A stretch of 64,000 nt of DNA from assembly GCF_002575655.3 (NCBI RefSeq), contig NC_053038.3, positions 145,220,885 through 145,284,884 of the forward strand, given 5' to 3'. A program made the position numbers and the translations under genes. The notes beneath the pieces are model-generated. The model was not told the origin of the DNA and did not search any database. It worked only from the letters and a program-made list of their open reading frames with translations. Position 1 is the first letter of the stretch, and every line of letters starts with the position of its first letter. Below, one piece after another: positions 9,271 to 21,701 of the stretch. Source of the DNA: Aegilops tauschii subsp. strangulata (lineage: Eukaryota; Streptophyta; Magnoliopsida; Poales; Poaceae).

Positions 9271-12200
9271 TTACATTGTGATGAATCGAACACCCATTGC
9301 GTCCTGGTGTTGATCATGTTTTGCTCTAGGGAGAGGTTTAGTCAACGGATCTGCTACATTCAGGTCCGTATGTACTTTACAAATATCTATGTCTCCATTT
9401 TGAACACTTTCACGAATGGAGTTGAAGGGACGCTTGATATGCCTGGTCTTCCTGTGAAATCTGGGCTCCTTCACAAGGGCAATAGCTCCAGTGTTGTCAC
9501 AGAAGAGAGTAATCGGGCCCGACGCATTGGGAATCACCCCTAGGTCGGTAATGAACTCCTTCATCCAGACTGCTTCCTGTGCTGCCTCCGAGGCTGCCAT
9601 GTACTCCGCTTCACATGTAGATCCCGCCACGACGCTTTGCTTGCAACTGCACCAGCTTACTGCTCCTCCATTCAAAATATACACGTATCCGGTTTGTGAC
9701 TTCGAGTCATCCAGATCTGTGTCGAAGCTAGCGTCGACGTAACCCTTTACGACGAGCTCTTCGTCACCTCCATAAACTAGAAACATATCCTTAGTCCTCT
9801 TCAGGTACTTCAGGATTACTTTGGTACCTTCCTACCAAACTTACGGCAAGGTTTACATCTGGTCTGGTACACAGCATGGCATACATAATAGACCTTATGG
9901 CCGAGGCATAGGGGATGACACTCATCTTTTCTCTATCTTCTGCCGTGGTCGGGCATTGAGCCGTGCTCAATTGCACACCTTGCAATACAGGCAAGAACCC
10001 CTTCTTGGACTGATCCATATTGAACTTCTTCAATATCTTGTCAAGGTACGTACTCTGTGAAAGACCAATGAGGCGTCTTGATCTATCTCTATAGATCTTG
10101 ATGCCTAATATATAAGCAGCTTCTCCAAGGTCCTTCGTTGAAAAACACTTATTCAAATAGGCCTTTATACTTTCCAAGAATTCTATATCATTTCCCATCA
10201 ATAGTATGTCATCCACATATAATATGAGAAATGCTACAGAGCTCCCACTCACTTTCTTGTAAACACAGGCTTCTCCATAAGTCTGTGTAAACCCAAACGC
10301 TTTGATCATCTCATCAAAGCGAATGTTCCAACTCCGAGATGCTTGCACCAGCCCATAGATTGAGCGCTGGAACTTGCATACTTTGTTAGCATTCTTAGGA
10401 TCGACAAAACCTTCCGGCTGCATCATATACAATTCTTCCTTAAGAAAGCCATTAAGGAATGCCGTTTTGACGTCCATCTGCCATATCTCATAATCATAGT
10501 ATGCGGCAATTGCTTACATGATTCGGACGGATTTCAGCTTCGCTACGGGTGAGAAAGTCTCATCGTAGTCAACCCCTTGAACTTGTCATTAACCCTTAGC
10601 GACAAGTCGAGCCTTATAGATGGTCACATTACCATCCGCGTCTGTCTTCTTCTTAAAGATCCATTTATTTTCTATGGCTCGCCGATCATCGGGCAAGTCA
10701 GTCAAAGTCCATACTTCGTTTTCATACATGGATCCTATCTCGGATTTCATGGCTTCTAGCCATTTGTCGGAATCCGGGCCCGCCATCGCTTCTTCATAGT
10801 TCGAAGGTTCACCGTTGTCTAACAACATGATTTCCAGGACAGGGTTGCTGTACCACTCTGGTGCGAAACGTGTCCTTATGGACCTATGAAGTTCAGCAGT
10901 AACTTGATCCGAAGCTTCATGATCATCATCATTAACTTCCTCCCCAGTCGGTGTAGGCACCACAGGAACATCTTCCCGCGCTGTGCTACTTTCCGGTACG
11001 GAAGGGGTGACTATCACCTGATCAAGTTCCACTTTCCTCCCACTTACTTCCTTCGAGAGAAACTCTTTCTCCAGAAAGGACCCGTTCTTGGCAACAAAGA
11101 TCTTGCCTTCGGATCTGAGGTAGATGGTATACCCAATGGTTTCCTTAGGGTATCCTATGAAGACGCATTTTTCCGACTTGGGTTCGAGCTTTTCAGGTTG
11201 AAGTTTCTTAACATAAGCATCGCATCCCCAAACTTTTAGAAACGACAGCTTAGGTTTCTTCCCAAACCATAATTCATACGGTGTCGTCTCAATGGATTTC
11301 GACGGAGCCCTATTTAAAGTGAATGCGGCAGTCTCTAAAGCATAGCCCCAAAATGAGAGCGTTAGATTGGTAAGAGACATCATAGATCGCACCATATCCA
11401 ATAGAGTGCGATTACGACGTTCGGACACACCGTTTCGCTGAGGTGTTCCAGGCGGCGTGAGTTGTGAAACGATTCCACATTTCCTTAAGTGAGCACCAAA
11501 TTCGTGACTTAAATATTCTCCACATGATCTGATCGTAAGAATTTTATTTTTCTGTCACGTTGATTCTCAACCTCACTCTGAAATTGCTTGAACTTTTCAA
11601 AGGTTTCAGACTTGTGCTTCATTAGGTAGACATACCCATATCTACTTAAGTCATCAGTGAGAGTGAGAACATAACGATATCCTCCGCGAGCCTCAACACT
11701 CATTGGACCGCACACATCGGTATGTATGATTTCCAATAAGTTGGTTGCTCGCTCCATTGTTCCGGAGAACGGAGTCTTGGTCATCTTACCCATGAGGCAT
11801 GGTTCGCACGTGTCAAATGATTCGTAATCAAGAGACTCCAAAAGTCCATCTGCATGGAGCTTCTTCATGCGCTTGACAGCAATGTGACCAAGGCGGCAGT
11901 GCCACAAGTATGTGGGACTATCGTTATCAACTTTACATCTTTTGGTATTCACACTATGAATATGTGTAACATCACGTTCGAGATTCATCAAGAATAAACC
12001 ATTGACCAGCGGGGCATGACCATAAAACATATCTCTCAAATAAATAGAACAACCATTATTCTCGGATTTAAATGAGTAGCCATCTCGAATTAAACGAGAT
12101 CCAGATACAATGTTCATGCTCAAAGCTGGCACTAAATAACAATTATTGAGGTTTAAAACTAATCCCGTAGGTAGATGCAGAGGTAGTGTGCCGACGGCGA

Positions 12201-13215
12201 TCACATCGACCTTGGAACCATTCCTGACGCGCATTGTCACCTGGTCCTTTGCCAGTCTCCGTTTATTCCGCAGTTCCTGTTTTGAGTTACAAATATGAGC
12301 AACCGCACCGGTATCAAATACCCAGGAGCTACTACGAGTACTGGTAAGGTACACATCAATTACATGTATATCACATATACCTTTGGTGTTGCCGGCCTTC
12401 TTGTCCGCTAAGTATTTGGGGCAGTTCCGCTTCCAGTGACCACTTCCCTTGCAATAAAAGCACTCAGTCTCAGGCTTGGGTCCATTCTTTGACTTCTTCC
12501 CGGCAACTGGCTTACCGGGTGCGGCAACTCCCTTGCCGTCCTTCTTGAAGTTCTTCTTACCCTTGCCCTTCTTGAACTTAGTGGTTTTATTCACCATCAA
12601 CACTTGATGTTCTTTTCTGATCTCCACCTCCGCTGATTTCAGCATCGAATATACCTCAGGAATGGTCTTTTCCATCCCCTGCATATTGAAGTTCATCACA
12701 AAGCTCTTGTAGCTTGGTGGAAGCGACTGAAGGATTCTGTCAATGACCGCGTCATCCGGGAGATTAACTCCCAGCTGAGACAAGCGGTTGTGTAACCCAG
12801 ACATTCTGAGTATGTGCTCACTAACAGAACTATTCTCCTCCATTTTACAGCTGAAGAACTTGTCGGAGACTTCATATCTCTCGACCCGGGCATGAGCTTG
12901 GAAAACCATTTTCAGCTCTTCGAACATCTCATATGCTCCATGCTTCTCAAAACGCTTTTGGAGACCCGGTTCTAAGCTGTAAAGCATGCCGCACTGAACG
13001 AGGGAGTAATCTTCAGCACGTGATTGCCAAGCGTTCATAACGTCTTGGTTCTCTGGGATTGGTGCTTCACCTAGCGGTGCTTCTAGGACATAATCTTTCT
13101 TGGCAGCTATGAGGATGATCCTCAGGTTCCGGACCCAGTCCGTATAGGTGCTGCCATCATCTTTCAGCTTGGTTTTCTCTAGGAACGCGTTGAAGTTGAG
13201 GACAACGTGGGCCAT
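9271..13215 (-). pseudogene. Copia gag-pol polyprotein (broken)
   Basis: ATG 13215 starts a 568-codon stretch: Gag, zinc knuckle CFYCKGSGHWKRNC (residues 252-265), protease DTG (301-303), integrase zinc site H439/H444/C470/C473, first integrase Asp D500 and LRSD (D563). A frameshift at about 11510 precedes the rest of integrase (PPGTPQRNGVSERRN). Further on: RT start, then two adjacent stop codons TAA-TGA at 10591-10586 and another TAA near 10515; RT proper with VKTAFLNG and YVDDILLMGND; a second frameshift near 9790; RNase H with SKSQTGY, EAEYMA, HIDKR-like HIKRP, ending at 9271. All domains of a Copia polyprotein are present in order. The protein would normally be made as one precursor; here at least two frameshifts and three stops prevent that. 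Mobilisation in trans by intact relatives is possible because the cis signals remain. Confidence 0.93.
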
Positions 13216-14508
13216 TTGATCTACAAGACATATTGTAAAGATTTTAGACTAAGTTCATGATAATTAAGTTCAGATAATCAAATTATTCAATGAACTCCCA
13301 CTCAGATAAACATCCCTCTAGTCATCTAAGTGAAACATGATCCGAGTTAACTAGGCCGTGTCTGATCATCACGTGAGACGGACTAGTCAAGATCGGTGAA
13401 GATCTCCATGTTGATCGTATCTTCTATACGACTCATGCTCGACCTTTCGGTCCTCCGTGTTCCGAGGCCATGTCTGTACATGCTAGGCTCGTCAAGTCAA
13501 CCTAAGTGTATTGCGTGTGTTCCGAGGCCATGTCTGTACATGCTAGGCTCGTCAACACCCGTTGTATGCGAACGTTAGAATCTATCACACCCGATCATCA
13601 CGTGGTGCTTCGAAACAACGAACCTTCGCAACGGTGCACAGTTAGGGTGAACACTTTCTTGAAATTATTATAAGGGATCATCTTACTTACTACCATCATT
13701 CTAAGCAAATAAGATGCAAAACATGATAAACATCACATGCAATCAAATAGTGACATGATATGGCCAATATCATTTTGCTCCTTTGATCTCCATCTTCGGG
13801 GCACCATGATCATCTTCGTCACCGGCATGACACCATGATCTCCATCATCATGATCTGCATCATTGTGTCTTCATGAAGTTGTCACGCCAAAGATTACTTC
13901 TACTTCTACGGCTAACACGTTTAGCAATAAAGTAAAGTAATTTACATGGCGTTATTCAATGACACGCAGGTCATACAAAATAATAAAGAAAACTCCTATG
14001 GCTCCTGCCGGTTGTCATACTCATCGACATGCAAGTCGTGATTCCTATTACAAGAATATGATCAATCTCATACATCACATATATCATTCATCACATCTTC
14101 TGGCCATATCACATCACATAGCACATGCTGCAAAAACAAGTTAGACGTCCTCTAATTGTTGTTGCAAGTTTTTACGTGGCTTGAATAGGTTTCTAGCAAG
14201 AACGTTTCTTACCTACGTAAAACCACAATGTGATATGCCAATTTCTATTTACCCTTCATAAGGACCCTTTTCATCGAATCCGTTCCGACTAAAGTGGGAG
14301 AGACAGACACCCGCTAGCCACCTTATGCAACTAGTGCATGTCAGTCGGTGGAACCTGTCTCACGTAAGAGTACGTGTAAGGTCGGTCCGGGCCGCTTCAT
14401 CGCACAATACCGCCGAAACAAGATAAGACTAGTAGCGGGAAGAAGAATTGGCAACATCTACGCCCACAACTGCTTTGTGTTCTACTCGTGCATAGTAACT
14501 ACGCATAG
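13216..14508 (-). other. Untranslated leader of the Angela-type element
   Basis: About 1.3 kb between primer binding site and gag ATG. AT-rich, no significant ORF, contains the direct repeat above. In BARE/Angela elements this region carries packaging and dimerisation signals (known for the family, not visible here). Confidence 0.7.
13456..13556. repeat. Direct repeat in the 5' leader of the Angela-type element
   Basis: A unit containing GTTCCGAGGCCATGTCTGTA followed by CATGCTAGGCTCGTCAA appears at about 13459 and again at about 13519, period near 60 bp, between the PBS and gag. It lies in what would be the RNA leader of the element. Confidence 0.85.
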
Positions 14509-14526
14509 GCCTGGCTCATGATGCCA
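14509..14526 (-). other. Primer binding site (initiator tRNA-Met type) of the Angela-type element
   Basis: Minus strand next to the 5' LTR reads TGGCATCATGAGCCAGG, a diverged form of the TGGTATCAGAGC site complementary to the 3' end of initiator tRNA-Met used by Copia elements. Confidence 0.8.
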
Positions 14527-14527
14527 C

Positions 14528-16239
14528 TGTTGGGGATCGTAGCAGAATTTTAAAATTTTCCTACGCTCACCAAGATCCATCTATGGAGTATACTAGCAAC
14601 GAGGGGAAAGGAGTGCATCTACATACCCTTGTAGATCGCGAGCGGAAGCGTTCCAATGAACGAGGTTGATGGAGTCGTACTCGCCGTGATCCAAATCACC
14701 GATGACCGAGTGCCGAACGGACGGCACCTCCGCGTTCAACACACGTACGGAGCAGCGACATCTCCTCCTTCTTGATCCAGCAAGGGGGGAGGAGAGGTTG
14801 ATGGAGATCCAGCAGCACGACGGCGTGGTAGTGGATGTAGCGGGATCTCGGCAGGGCTTCGCCGAGCTTCTGCGAGAGGGAGAGGTGTTGCAGGGGAGGA
14901 GGGAGGCGCCCAAGGCTGTGGTGTTGCTGCCCTCCCTCCCCCCCTTTATATAGGCCCCCTGGGAGGGGGGGCCGGGCGCCGTCCAGGAACCCATCTGCAT
15001 GGGGGGCGGCAGCCAGGGGGGAGACTTGCCCCCCAAGGCAAGTGGGGCGCCACCCCACCCTAGGGTTTCCAACCCTAGGCGCAGGGGGGAGGCCCATGGG
15101 GGGCGCCCTAGCCCACTAAGGGCTGGTTACCTTCCCACTTCAGCCCATGGGGCCCTCCGGGATAGGTGGCCCCACCCGGTGACCCCCGGGACACTTCCGG
15201 TGGTCCCGGTACAATACCGGTGACCCCCGAAACATTCCCGGTGGCCGAAACTTGACTTCCTATATATAATTCTTCACCTCCGGGCCATTCCGGAACTCCT
15301 CGTGACGTCCGGGATCTCATCCGGGACTCCGAACAACTTTCGGGTTTCCGCATACTCATATCTCTACAACCCTAGCGTCACCGAACCTTAAGTGTGTAGA
15401 CCCTACGGGTTTGGGAGACATGCAGACATGACCGAGACGCCTCTCCGGTCAATAACCAACAGCGGGATCTGGATACCCATGTTGGCTCCCACATGTTCCA
15501 CGATGATCTCATCGGATGAACCATGATGTCGAGGATTCAATCAATCCCGTATACAATTCCCTTTGTCAATCGGTATGTTACTTGCCCGAGATTCGATCGT
15601 CGGTATCCCAATACCTTGTTCAATCTTGTTACCGGCAAGTCTCTTTACTCGTACCGCAATGCATGATCCCGTGACTAACTCCTTAGTGACATTTAGCTTA
15701 TTATGATGATGCATTACCGAGTGGGCCCAGAGATACCTCTCCGTCATACGGAGTGACAAATCCCAGTCTTGATCCGTGCCAACCCAACAGACACTTTCGG
15801 AGATACCCGTAGTGTACCTTTGTAGTCACCCAGTTACGTTGTGACGTTTGGCACACCCAAAGTACTCCTACGGTATCCGGGAGTTGCACGATCTCATGGT
15901 CTAAGGAGAAGATACTTGACATTGGAAAAGCTCTAGCAAACGAACTACACGATCTTTGAGCTATGCTTAGGATTGGGTCTTGTCCATCACATCATTCTCC
16001 TAATGATGTGATCCCGTTATCAATGACATCCAATGTCCATAGTCAGGAAACCATGACTATCTATTGATCAACGAGGTAGTCAACTAGAGGCTTACTAGGG
16101 ACACGTTGTGGTCTATATATTCACACATGCATTACGATTTCCGGATAACACAATTATAGCATGAACAATAGACAATTACCATGAACAAAGAAATATAATA
16201 ATAACCATTTATTATTGCCTCTAGGGCATATTTCCAACA
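14528..16239 (-). repeat. 5' LTR of the Angela-type element
   Basis: 1712 bp, TG...CA ends on both strands' reading, followed by TSD GACAT (16240-16244). Nearly identical to 7528-9238, indicating a recent insertion relative to the surrounding sequence. Confidence 0.95.
14944..14952 (-). promoter_or_regulatory. TATA box in the 5' LTR
   Basis: TATATAAAG on the minus strand preceded by a C/G-rich tract, the place where Angela/BARE transcription is expected to begin. Confidence 0.6.
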
Positions 16240-16244
16240 GACAT

Positions 16245-18365
16245 GACCCAGTCCCCAAGCAGGGATGGCTTAGCACGCCACCTTGCTGTGGAAAACTAGA
16301 AAAACCGAAATTATGACTGGGCCATCCCGTCTTGTCCAATCAGTGATGTGTCCCGTTCGTGCTGGGTCGCACATCGGCATGACGGTCAAACAAGTGCGCT
16401 CAATTCATCTAGATGAGGTATGTGCATGATATGCTGGTTATTCCCGTAGGATCGAGTCGGTCGGATAGTGTAGGTGTAGGTTCACAGTAGCGGATGAACG
16501 TTCGCTAGGACATAAGGCATTTGCGAACGTTTTTGCTGGCAGTTTCTTCAGATCGCATGGCATGTTCTTCAGAACAACATGTCAGTTTCTTCAGAGGTAG
16601 GCATTTTTATTAAAAAACTACCACCTTCGGATCTTGCATCACAACTAAAACTGCCAAGAGCGTATTAGTAGGCTAGCTAGTGATCAATCAGAAACTTGTA
16701 AACACTGAGCGAACAGAAATAAGGAACTGCTAGTAACTTGTAAACATTGAGCACACAGAAATAAGGATCATGTTGTGCGTAGTAGTAGAAATGTTCACAC
16801 GAGACTCACGGACCTAGCATCGTAATATGTCACATTAGTAGCCCATATTCACAACCAACTAGTACAATTCCCCCTACATACACTCAACATGTTAATGCAT
16901 CTCAATGATTCACGGATCATATAGAAATATGTAGCTCCAAAAGCTAAGATCTAGAAAAAACATACGTTCTTGCTACTAACATAGATGCTTCTCTGGGCCA
17001 ACATTCAGTACAAAGTGAAAGACAAATTTGTTCGGGAATTCACATTTCCTCTTGCAAACGTAAGTGGTTTCACCAACACCTGGAACCATGAGAACGAACC
17101 ACACATGATGGAGGAACATCACTGCAATATGATTTGGTCTTCTCTCGATCAGACGATGAGACTATTTTCAGAATACAAACCTTAACTTAGGCAAAATGAT
17201 GCCCATTATATAATCAGACCAAAGCAACGAAGCACCTAGTGTTGCCAATAAATAGTACAATACTACTTTTGTGCAGTCCATGATGTCACTATCCAATCTT
17301 TCTGTGTCTATTTTCAAATGGCACGGCATGGAGTGACTATACTATTCTCTTGTGCAGTTCCACCAAAATTGAGTTCACTTTGTTTGTTTGCCAAATAGCA
17401 ATAGGCCGACACCTGTTTGCACAAATATCAAGTAGCTAGTTAACATATACCCCACCTTGTATTTTTGGTTTAAACACGTCTCTGCTAGTCGTTTCCACTT
17501 AGCATCTATCATGTTTTGCACTTCATAAGTCATACTATCATGTTTTGCCCTCGACAATTTCGTAGTGAATTGACTTGCTGGTACAGAGAAGAAATATAGC
17601 GCCTATTCTTCATCATACCAAGGATATCCATGTTTGCAATGATCGATGAGGTGAAATCGATACAACTGAAATTGAGCATCCAATCATTGAATCATGTCCT
17701 ACACCTCCAATGTAGGTCCACCTTGCCAATAAATTCACATGCAAACCACCAATATTACTATCTAATGACAGTACAAAAAGAGTAGCAAGATAGTAGCAAA
17801 CCATATACCTTAGTAATGAACAACTCATAGTGCCACCAATTAGATATAACAATTTGGAAGAAAACATGCTCATAATGTTGAACTATTTGGGATTTTTGTG
17901 CAGTTCCACTAAAATCGAGCATCCCTGTTTGCACAGATATTGAAAGTGTGATTACTATAAAAGTGGCACTAATTGAAGCATAAACTCACAAATATAAGCA
18001 TTCCAATTTCTTAATGGGAAAAGGTAGCAAGACTGTTTGTAACCACCTGTTTGAAGGAATAAATAAGGCAACATAGGCTGATATTAGGAAGGCATACATA
18101 GTATTTTCTGAAATATTGAACCATTCCTGACCTTTTCCTCTTCTTTTTAGCATATTTTGTGTAGTTCAACTAAAATAAAATGCCATCTATGCCTTGACAA
18201 TTCAGTGACACTGTACAAAAAGATATGACTTATCATTACATCATGATGTCAGGTATGTAATCGACAGGCATTAGAGACAAACATGTAGACCTCCTCTGAT
18301 AACATAATAAACATTAATTTTAACAAAGGTGTGACTAGCTTTACTGGCATAATTTGAGTGAACCC
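16245..18365. other. Gene-free interval with recurrent short motifs
   Basis: No coding features. The first ~250 bp may be the continuation of the Gypsy interrupted by Angela, but I could not match it. From about 16.5 kb the sequence is AT-rich and repeatedly contains TGTGCAGTTCCAC(C/T)AAAAT-type motifs (17350, 17896, 18157), shared with 41-42 kb and 50.8-51.1 kb. Confidence 0.45.
16692..16772. repeat. Two-copy tandem repeat, ~43 bp
   Basis: AACTTGTAAACACTGAGCG...CAGAAATAAGGA is followed by a second unit AACTTGTAAACATTGAGCA...CAGAAATAAGGA. Confidence 0.75.
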
Positions 18366-18451
18366 TACACCCTCTGTTCCTTAATATATGATGTTTTTGT
18401 AGTTCAATTTAAATTACCCAAAACGTCTAGTATTTAGAAAAACGGGTAGTA
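18366..18451. mobile_element. Short Stowaway MITE (Thalos/Athos type)
   Basis: About 85 bp. ACCCTCTGTTCCTTAATATA...GATGTTTTTGTAGTTCAATT is mirrored by AACGTCTAGTATTTAGAAAAACGGGTAG, flanked by TA. Length and TIR pattern match the smallest Triticeae Stowaway families. It is somewhat degraded. Confidence 0.7.
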
Positions 18452-19819
18452 GTTTTCTTGAGCACATATCTTGGAAAGCTTGCCACACCTTATATATGTC
18501 CATACGCTAATGCAACACCATTTGAATAGTACAAACATACATTAATCCAGTGGCTAGTGCAACTGTAGAGTAGTTTTTTTATTATGGGGTACAGTACAAT
18601 GGTTTTACTAAACATATTTCCATAAGCTAGCACTGTAAGATTTCTATAAGCATTAACTATACAAAATGTGAAGGTAACAAGTTTCAACATTGGTATACTA
18701 GCTGTTCAACAGCATTAAACAAAATAAAGTCTGAACGTAACTAGCATTATTAACTATTGATAGTATAAAAAATTGCAAACCATGTACCTTCAAGGTATAT
18801 AATTTCGAACTTGAGGGGACCTAAAAATTGCTATCCCAATCTTGATAATTGATCAAACATAAAAACTCGATCAAACAAATCAAGAAAACAACCGGAGGAG
18901 GAGGTGCCCACTCTTGACCTTTCCTCTTCTCTTCATAATTTTTTGTACAGTTTAACCAAAATAAAATGACATCAGCGCCTTGGCATTTTCATGAAAGTGA
19001 GTTATGTAATCTATAAGCATTAATAGTGAAAAAATCTGAAGGTAGTAACAAGTTTCATCGTTGGTATACTGGTTGTGCAACAGCAATAGAATGCCTTAGC
19101 TGAAAAATCTTTAGTACATCCACAATCAACAGCTAACCTTGAAATAATCCAGTGACATTAAATGGCATTGCTTAAATTTATGGGTGGCAGTAGACTGAGT
19201 GCGGCATTAGTTAAATGGGGCATAACTTTGGTAGTAGCATTGATTGACTTTACCAGTGGCATTATACTATTAGAAAAAAGTGGCAATAAGAGCATGGGAG
19301 GCCCATTCGGAAGTGGGCGCACCATTATGATATACCTCCACCGACGCATAGAGTGGTGAGGGACGTATGGTTGCCCAGACCAACAAATATCCAGGCAGCA
19401 TATGTGGATAACATCCCATTTTTGTTCTCTTTAGCCACCTTTTTCCTATGTGAGGACAACAAACCGATCGACCTGGTCATTCTCTATTGCCTTGTCTTGC
19501 CTTTCTACCCTTTTCAAACCAAGAGACACGAGACTCGTTCCTTAGCTACTGATTTCCCCTTTGCAACCTAGATGCGGGTTCGATACCTAGTTTCTTCGAC
19601 AGTACTTTCTCCCTTCCTTTCCTTATTCAACCCAGACATGGATTAGTCTGCATGGAGTAGGGTTTCCTTTAATAGTGGAAATTAAGGTTTTCGTCTGCTT
19701 GACTAGCAGAGCATAGGATAGCAAATTGGGGAGATGGTGGAGTGAAAAAAGATCCACATGCAGCGACTTGGCAGATGGGGCAATAGAACAAGGGTATGGT
19801 TCGAACAGAGGTAGCTTAC

Positions 19820-20067
19820 CTGAGGATCGTCGGGAAGTGGCTTCGCTCATGGTCGTCATCCTCCGCACACACTACGGCAGCGAGCTTGGGGATGGAGGCC
19901 ATCCTGCATGGGCGCTAGCTCTGAGAGGATGGCCTTTACGTCAGTGTGTGACCTCGCTCGCCGACGACGAGTGCGTCAATGTTGCATGTCCTTTTCTTCC
20001 CCGGCGGACGGGAGCCTAGCGGATCTGTGACCACCAGTGAGGAGGGAGAGTGAGGGGCCACCGCCAT
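19820..20067 (-). pseudogene. Unknown gene, first exon copy 1 (broken)
   Basis: Downstream of a TATATA box, ATG 20067 opens MAVAPHSPSSLVVTDPLG; a TAA stops it after 43 codons at 19936. The exon appears to end at CTCAG|GTAAGC (donor at 19819). The copy at 52058-52352 aligns throughout, with K/RxCN and (A/V)VVG(E/D)G conserved in translation, suggesting that this was protein-coding. No downstream exon could be identified between 16.2 and 19.8 kb. Family unknown. Confidence 0.45.
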
Positions 20068-20151
20068 CTTTTTAAAATCTGGAGAGAGGGTGATAGTGTG
20101 AGAAGCAAGTGGGCATCCCTTAGCAAGCAAGCAAGCGCAGAAGCTCCAACC

Positions 20152-20157
20152 TATATA
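20152..20157 (-). promoter_or_regulatory. TATA box of the unknown gene, copy 1
   Basis: CTATATAGG on the minus strand about 85 bp before ATG 20067; the duplicate copy keeps the same box at 52401-52406. Confidence 0.5.
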
Positions 20158-20160
20158 GTA

Positions 20161-20444
20161 TCTTTTTTATACGTACTAGTACTAGAGGTGGAGTAGTGGT
20201 AGAGTAGTTTATATTTTCTCTACTTACAGTACCAATTAGTTGTGCTTCAAAACTGAAAGGTATGCCATTAATTATAAAAATAAAGTCGAGAATAATGCGG
20301 CACCTCGGGCCAATGCGGCCAGACCGCATTTTGCATGAGAAATTACACACCATGTTTCGTTGACATGTTGTCCCGTTCTGTCGTGGGAATCCATGATCAA
20401 CTATGGGGCCATGAGCCCCTTTTGGTTCGGCGGGGGGATGGGCA
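20161..20444. other. Non-coding spacer
   Basis: AT-rich then GC-richer sequence between the unknown gene's promoter and the truncated Gypsy. Nothing recognised. Confidence 0.4.
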
Positions 20445-21282
20445 TGTTGCAAAAAGAGCGGAGAAGTGCAACACAGCACAGCAGGGATCACACGGGTAGT
20501 TTTATCCAGGTTCGGGCCACCGCGAGGCGTAGAACCCTACTCCTGCTTTGGTGGATTGATGGTGGAAAATGGTGGAGAAACGCAGCGCTCTTGCATGTCA
20601 AGGCTACCTCAGGGCGAGAGTGGCTACACGCGTATGAGTGTGCGGGGGTCCGAATCCTTTCTACGGTTGCCAAGGGCCTCCTTTTATAGATCAAGGGGTC
20701 ACCACAGTGGCAAATCAGTCTTTACATACTGATTAGATAGCAAACAGTGCTATCATACCTAACTCTGGAGGCTGACAGAGCGCATTAAATGCGCCACTCA
20801 ATGACACATCACAACTCACCCACGGGCCCTGCCAGGCTGTTTTGCCAGCTTCGCGCCTGCTCTCTTGACACGTCTCAGGAAGGGTGTCACTTTGAGGTAT
20901 TTTCTGTAGGGAGTGTCTCCCATGTGGTACGGAGCAGCCATTTAGTCATTTAGGAGCTTGACACTGCACTAATCGACGACGTGCATCACTGTGAGGTGGT
21001 GTGGTGGAGTGGTTTGCCTCCGCGAGCCCTGGCAGGCCTGCCCGGGCAATCTTGGAGGCTTGTTTTCAGGGTAACACCAACCTCGCCAAGCTCGCCTGCC
21101 TGGCAAGGGAAGTTCTTCCCGTAGTTATATCTTGTCTCCCTGGCTAGTCTTGGTCTTCTTGATCTGCACGTTGATCCTCAAAGAACTTATCCCTCATGCT
21201 TTGATTTGATTTTCGTGTTGTAATCTCGCTCTCGGGTCTGTGCACATTCTGGGCAACGGACCCAGGGTATGTTGCACCGACA
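20445..21282 (-). repeat. 3' LTR of the truncated Gypsy
   Basis: On the minus strand it begins TGTCGGTGCAACATACCC right after the purine tract. It contains AGGAGTAGGGTTCTACGCC and GGTGGCCCGAACCTGG, motifs also found in the LTRs at 4436 and 60127. The other end is uncertain; TGTTGC at 20445 is the best TG/CA candidate. Confidence 0.6.
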
Positions 21283-21296
21283 GGAGCCCCCGGGCC
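21283..21296 (-). other. Polypurine tract of the truncated Gypsy
   Basis: Minus strand GGCCCGGGGGCTCC immediately 5' of the 3' LTR. Confidence 0.7.
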
Positions 21297-21693
21297 TGGC
21301 CCGAATGCGCTGCCGGGCGTCATCGGGGTAGGGTCTAACCAGTGCACAGGCAGGGGCGTCGAAGTGGCTGGCCCTTTGAGATCCTTGTTGCTCCTTCATG
21401 AACCTCAGCCCGAGTCAGTTTCCGGTTCTTGCGCACGTCGTGTAATGCCAATCGTGGTGGGGCCACACTTTGTAATGGACCGTGAAGGACTCTAACGCAC
21501 GGGTGAGTAAGTGCCAATTCACTCTTCCCACCATGCCCTTATCCTTAGCCACGTATGCTCCATGCATCAAGTGGGGTAGGTAACGGAGGCACGTGGTGCG
21601 GGAGAGCATCAAGGCAGGGGCCCCGTCTTCTTGAATTGGGTGAGGAGGGCGGCGGTTACCCGTCGAGGGGTCGGCTGTCTTCCCTGACCCGCC

Positions 21694-21701
21694 TATAAAA
21701 G
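21694..21701 (+). promoter_or_regulatory. TATA box of a decayed opposite-strand gene
   Basis: TATAAAAG on the plus strand, inside the 3' region of a minus-strand Gypsy, followed by a C/T-rich leader (CCCTTCTCCTCCATCC). The interval 21700-22745 would be the transcription unit; it ends in an AT-rich stretch with AATGAAAAAGATAAA that could be a polyadenylation region. No long conserved ORF survives. Confidence 0.4.

Larger units (their letters stand above)
7528..16239 (-). mobile_element. Complete Ty1/Copia retrotransposon, BARE1/WIS/Angela group
   Basis: The element is 8712 bp, on the minus strand, with two LTRs of 1711 and 1712 bp that look almost identical, a 5-bp TSD GACAT, a tRNA-iMet-type primer binding site and a polypurine tract. 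The minus-strand LTR start TGTTGGAAATATGCCC, with CTAGAGGCAATAATAAA just after it, is the signature of the BARE1/WIS/Angela group, the most abundant Copia group in Triticeae; size fits. Coding order is gag, protease, integrase, RT, RNase H. Coding capacity is broken in several places, so this copy cannot move by itself. It is inserted in the internal region of the older Gypsy that starts at 4436. Confidence 0.95.
19140..20160 (-). repeat. Local duplication unit B, copy 1 (unknown gene 5' end and first intron)
   Basis: Homologous by eye to about 51240-52430 in the same orientation. Shared landmarks on the plus strand: TGTGAGG(A/C) plus a 'tctattg.cttgtc' segment, 'ttcaaccca/ttcaaccaa' pyrimidine tracts, a splice-donor complement, GGATCTGTGACCA, (T)CTGGAGAG and AGCAAGCAAGCGC...CCTATATAGT. 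Confidence 0.65.
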
